Positions 61,324 through 64,000 of a stretch of 64,000 nt of DNA are shown piece after piece. A model generated the notes under the pieces. That model made no database searches. It worked only from the letters and a program-made list of their open reading frames with translations, and was not told the DNA's origin. Made by a program: the position numbers and the translations under genes. How positions within the stretch are numbered: the stretch's first letter is position 1; the number at the start of each line of letters is the position of its first letter. The stretch is taken from NCBI GenBank assembly GCA_040220415.1, contig JAVJUV010000089.1, forward strand, positions 1 to 64,000, read 5' to 3'. This DNA is from JAVJUV01 sp040220415 (GTDB taxonomy: Bacteria > Pseudomonadota > Alphaproteobacteria > Rhodobacterales > Rhodobacteraceae).

Positions 61324-62760
61324 TCAGATGGCCACCTGGGCCAGCTTGATGTCGAGATAGTCACGGATTGCTTCTATACCGCCTTCGCGCCCCATGCCCG
61401 AGAATTTCGTTCCACCGAACGGCGCTTCGGATGCGGCCAACGCAACGGAGTTGATACCGACCATGCCGGACTTCAGTTCTGCGACCGACCGGCGGGCACG
61501 TTCCTGTGACTTCGTGAAGGCGTAGGAGGCAAGCCCCATGTCCGTGGAGTTGGCGCGCTCGATCACTTCGTCGTCCGCACCGAAAGAGGTGATGGCCGCG
61601 ACCGGGCCAAAATTCTCATCCGCCATCACGCGCATGTCATCGCTCACACCCGTCAGAACAGTCGGTTCGTAGAAATGCCCGGCATTGAATCCCGAGGCCC
61701 GCTTGCCTCCGGTGGCCACGGTCGCACCATCACGGACGGCCTCGGCGACGATGCCTTCGATTTCCTTCAACCGTCCGGCGTTGATGAGTGGCCCCATCGT
61801 CACACCTTCATCCAGCCCGTTGCCGAGCACGATTTTTCTTGTCCGATTGACGAAGCCTTCGACGAACGCGTCATGCCGGCTTTCGTGAACGAAGAAACGG
61901 TCGGGGGTGACGCAAACCTGTCCGCTGTTGGCGAACTTGGTGGGCACCAGAATGTCGAGTGCGGCGTCGAGATCTGCGTCGTCATAGATGATGCAAGGAG
62001 CATTGCCACCAAGTTCCATCGAGACTTTCTTGACTGTGTCCGCAGCGTCGCGGATCATCTGCTGACCGACACGGGTGGACCCGGTAAGCGATACCTTGCG
62101 AACGGCCCGGGACGCCATGAGTGGGCCGTACGTGTTCGCGGTAGAGCCTATAACGAGACCGACGGTCCCGTCTGGCAGGTTGCCGGCCTTCAGGCAATCA
62201 AAGAGGATCATCACGCTTCCGGGCGTCTGGCTGGAGGGTCTCACGATGACCGAGCAGCCTGCCGCAAGTGCCGGCGCGACCTTGCGCGCCGCCAGAACCG
62301 CCGGAAAGTTCCAGGCGGTGAAGGCGGCGGCGACCCCGACCGGTTCGTGGTGGATCTCGAACCGACCTCCGGGCGCGCGGCTTTCGACGATGCGACCGTA
62401 TATGCGACGGGCTTCTTCCGCGTGCCAGCGAAACTGGTCAGTGGAGAGCACCCATTCGCGCTGAGACTGGGCCAGCGGACGGCCTGTTTCAGTCGAGATG
62501 ATGCGGGCCGCCTTATCTGCGCAGGCCGACATGGCGTCGGCGATCCGGTGAAGCGCATCAGCGCGGTCGAAGGCGGGCATCCTGCGCCAGGATTCAAGCC
62601 CCTTTTCAGCGGCTGCAATGGCCGCTTCTGTGTCGGCAACGCTTGCCTGCGGAGCGATACCGATGGCCTGTTCCGTAACCGGGCTCAGGATCTCGGCAGT
62701 CACACCGTCCGATGCCATTTGCCAGGATCCATTGATGAATAGGCCGTATTCGTCGTACAT
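61324..62760 (-). CDS. NAD(P)-dependent aldehyde dehydrogenase (succinate-semialdehyde type)
   Basis: Protein of 478 residues. GVAAAFTAWNFPAVLAARKVAPALAAGCSVIVRPS binds the cofactor, SMELGGNAPCIIYDDADLD carries the general-base Glu and FANSGQVCVTPDRFFVH the nucleophilic Cys (near residue 280). The succinate-semialdehyde dehydrogenase subgroup fits best by overall pattern, but semialdehydes from the HpaI aldolase step are plausible substrates. ATG 62760 opens MYDEYGLFINGSWQ; the frame stays open 62 codons upstream into the operator region. First gene of the leftward five-gene operon. Confidence 0.92.
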   Translation of the reverse strand: MYDEYGLFINGSWQMASDGVTAEILSPVTEQAIGIAPQASVADTEAAIAAAEKGLESWRRMPAFDRADALHRIADAMSACADKAARIISTETGRPLAQSQREWVLSTDQFRWHAEEARRIYGRIVESRAPGGRFEIHHEPVGVAAAFTAWNFPAVLAARKVAPALAAGCSVIVRPSSQTPGSVMILFDCLKAGNLPDGTVGLVIGSTANTYGPLMASRAVRKVSLTGSTRVGQQMIRDAADTVKKVSMELGGNAPCIIYDDADLDAALDILVPTKFANSGQVCVTPDRFFVHESRHDAFVEGFVNRTRKIVLGNGLDEGVTMGPLINAGRLKEIEGIVAEAVRDGATVATGGKRASGFNAGHFYEPTVLTGVSDDMRVMADENFGPVAAITSFGADDEVIERANSTDMGLASYAFTKSQERARRSVAELKSGMVGINSVALAASEAPFGGTKFSGMGREGGIEAIRDYLDIKLAQVAI

Positions 62761-62944
62761 GTTTTTCCCCGAAAATTGTTTGCGCGTCCATTTGGCAACT
62801 TTCTCAGGACGCTTTGCAGCCGATGCATGCACTAGTCCAGCGGCATCGTGGATGAATTGTTTTGTGCAGCCTCCTCTTAACCGCAATAATCGTTGCAACA
62901 TCCGATGAGTGTCAATAAACAATCTGGAACACAAGGGAGGATTC
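62761..62944. promoter_or_regulatory. Divergent promoter region with RpiR-type inverted repeat
   Basis: Between the aldehyde dehydrogenase gene and iolD. GCAA-TAATCG-TTGC at 62883-62896 matches the inverted repeat in front of the SDR gene, and a half-degenerate copy CGAA-AATTGT-TTGC lies at 62770-62783, ten bases before the dehydrogenase ATG. GGGAGG at 62935-62940 is the iolD ribosome-binding site. Confidence 0.5.
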
Positions 62945-64000
62945 ATGATGTCCCAGGGAACCCAGCGCCTGACGATGGCACAAGCCGTGGTGCGCTACCT
63001 TTGCAACCAGTTCACCGAGATTGACGGCGAACGTGTACCGCTGTTCGCCGGCGTATTCGCCATTTTCGGGCATGGGAACGTCACCTGTCTTTCCGAAGCA
63101 CTGGAGGCCGTGCAGGATCAGCTTCCGACGTGGCGCGGTCAGAATGAACAGTCAATGGCGTTGGCGGCCATCGGCTTCGCAAAAGCGAAGCGCAGGCGGC
63201 AGATTATGGTGGCAACATCTTCCATTGGGCCCGGGGCTCTGAACATGGTGACTGCTGCAGGTGTGGCGCATGCAAACCGTTTGCCGGTTCTGCTGATCTC
63301 GGGCGATACCTTTACCAACCGTTTGCCCGACCCTGTGCTGCAACAAGTGGAACACTACGGGAATCCGACGATCACGGTGAACGATTCCTTCAAGGCTGTG
63401 TCGCGCTATTGGGACCGGATCATGCATCCGGCTCAGATTATTGCCAGCTTTCCGCAGGCGATTGCAGCAATGCTTGATCCGGCCGACTGCGGTCCGGCTT
63501 TCATTGCGCTGCCACAAGATACACAGGAACTGGCCTTCGACTATCCCGACGCCTTCTTCGAGCCGAAGGTCTGGCGCATTCCGCGTCCGCGTCCGGACCG
63601 TCGCGTGGTGGAAGAGGCTGCCGAGGTGCTGATGACGGCCAAGAAACCGCTGATCATCTCTGGTGGCGGAGTACGCTATTCGGGTGCCGAGGACGCTGTT
63701 GCGGCCTTTGCCAAGAAGCGCGGCATTCCGGTGGTCGAAACCATTGCCGGCAAGGGGGCGCTCACGCATAATCACCCTGTTCATGCGGGTCCCATCGGGA
63801 TCATCGGGTCGACCAGCGCCAACGCGTTGGCCGAGGAAGCAGATGTCGTGTTGGCGATCGGAACGCGGTTGCAGGACTTTACCACAGGTTCCTGGACCGC
63901 TTTTTCACGAGACGCGAAATTCATCTCGATCAATGCTGCTCGCTGGGATGCCACCAAGCACCGTGCAGTGGCCGTGGTGGCCGACGCGCTGGAAGGTGTT
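62945..64000 (+). CDS. iolD: 3D-(3,5/4)-trihydroxycyclohexane-1,2-dione hydrolase, 3' end outside window
   Basis: Thiamine-diphosphate enzyme that opens the ring in myo-inositol degradation. The frame starts ATGATG at 62945 and is open to the last base (352 residues visible). It begins LTMAQAVVRYLCNQFTEIDGE, then VPLFAGVFAIFGHGNVTCLSEAL, WRGQNEQSMALAAIGFAKAKRRRQIMVATSSIGPGALNMVTAAGVAHANRLPVLLISGDTF, and ISGGGVRYSGAEDAVAAFAKKRGIPVVETIAGKGAL, all typical IolD. The start could be the second ATG (62948), which has better spacing from GGGAGG. Other iol genes probably follow. Confidence 0.95.
   Translation, partial: MMSQGTQRLTMAQAVVRYLCNQFTEIDGERVPLFAGVFAIFGHGNVTCLSEALEAVQDQLPTWRGQNEQSMALAAIGFAKAKRRRQIMVATSSIGPGALNMVTAAGVAHANRLPVLLISGDTFTNRLPDPVLQQVEHYGNPTITVNDSFKAVSRYWDRIMHPAQIIASFPQAIAAMLDPADCGPAFIALPQDTQELAFDYPDAFFEPKVWRIPRPRPDRRVVEEAAEVLMTAKKPLIISGGGVRYSGAEDAVAAFAKKRGIPVVETIAGKGALTHNHPVHAGPIGIIGSTSANALAEEADVVLAIGTRLQDFTTGSWTAFSRDAKFISINAARWDATKHRAVAVVADALEGV

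Overview
The window reads as a stretch of a GC-rich alphaproteobacterial chromosome, most likely Rhodobacteraceae (Rhodobacterales). The evidence is the hisS-hisZ-hisG order, an adenosylcobalamin-dependent NrdJ, short-form HisG with HisZ, DUF1992/DUF1489 neighbours, the gpmI-envC-ctpA order, MeaB, a Hint-domain protein, and a complete nosRZDFYLX operon with a Tat-exported NosZ. Genus cannot be fixed from the sequence alone. No phage, IS element, CRISPR array or rRNA operon is visible. There is one standard tRNA gene, tRNA-Ala(CGC).

Layout. 1-2941: histidyl-tRNA synthetase (5' end outside the window), hisZ and hisG, translationally coupled. 2945-3805: two small conserved genes on the minus strand. 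3911-6296: a tRNA-shaped RNA element directly in front of nrdJ. 6319-8788: a relic of an LpxR-type outer-membrane enzyme, a Hint-domain protein and a DUF4253 protein. 8811-9666: rpsD with a clear promoter, structured leader and terminator. 9761-14268: an ABC exporter, an S49 peptidase, a 53-residue membrane/zinc-ribbon protein, a Na+/Ca2+ exchanger and a pteridine-reductase-like SDR. 14545-19415: uvrC, a DUF6544 protein, hemolysin-III protein, pgsA, moaD and moaE. 19422-25532: a small hypothetical gene, a LysR relic, a thiol/GST-kappa-type isomerase, 11-bp iterons, hrpB, meaB, an alpha/beta hydrolase and rpmB. 25765-32863: a large FAD/GcvT dehydrogenase, panCB, a 760-bp gene-poor stretch with a possible small RNA, and an XdhC plus molybdopterin-binding pair.

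32838-36027 on the minus strand is the conserved but biochemically unresolved trio of circularly permuted ATP-grasp, alpha-E and transglutaminase proteins. 36188-43170: a ligase-associated-type exonuclease without its usual partners, gpmI-envC-ctpA, then trmD, rplS and rpmE. 43196-44632: a DUF2254 membrane protein and tRNA-Ala. 45010-54254: nsrR divergent from nosRZDFYLX with a perfect FNR-type box between them, giving anaerobic/NO-responsive N2O respiration. 54546-55280: a TspO-related membrane protein. 55683-64000: a sugar or inositol catabolic cluster (SDR, two Gfo/Idh/MocA dehydrogenases, RpiR regulator, D-2-hydroxyacid dehydrogenase, HpaI-type aldolase, aldehyde dehydrogenase, and iolD running off the end). 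A shared GCAA-N6-TTGC inverted repeat lies in front of its outward-reading units.

The features most worth a second look are the tRNA-like element before nrdJ, the possible anti-Shine-Dalgarno small RNA near 30.7 kb, the shared operator of the inositol cluster, and the ATP-grasp/alpha-E/transglutaminase unit.
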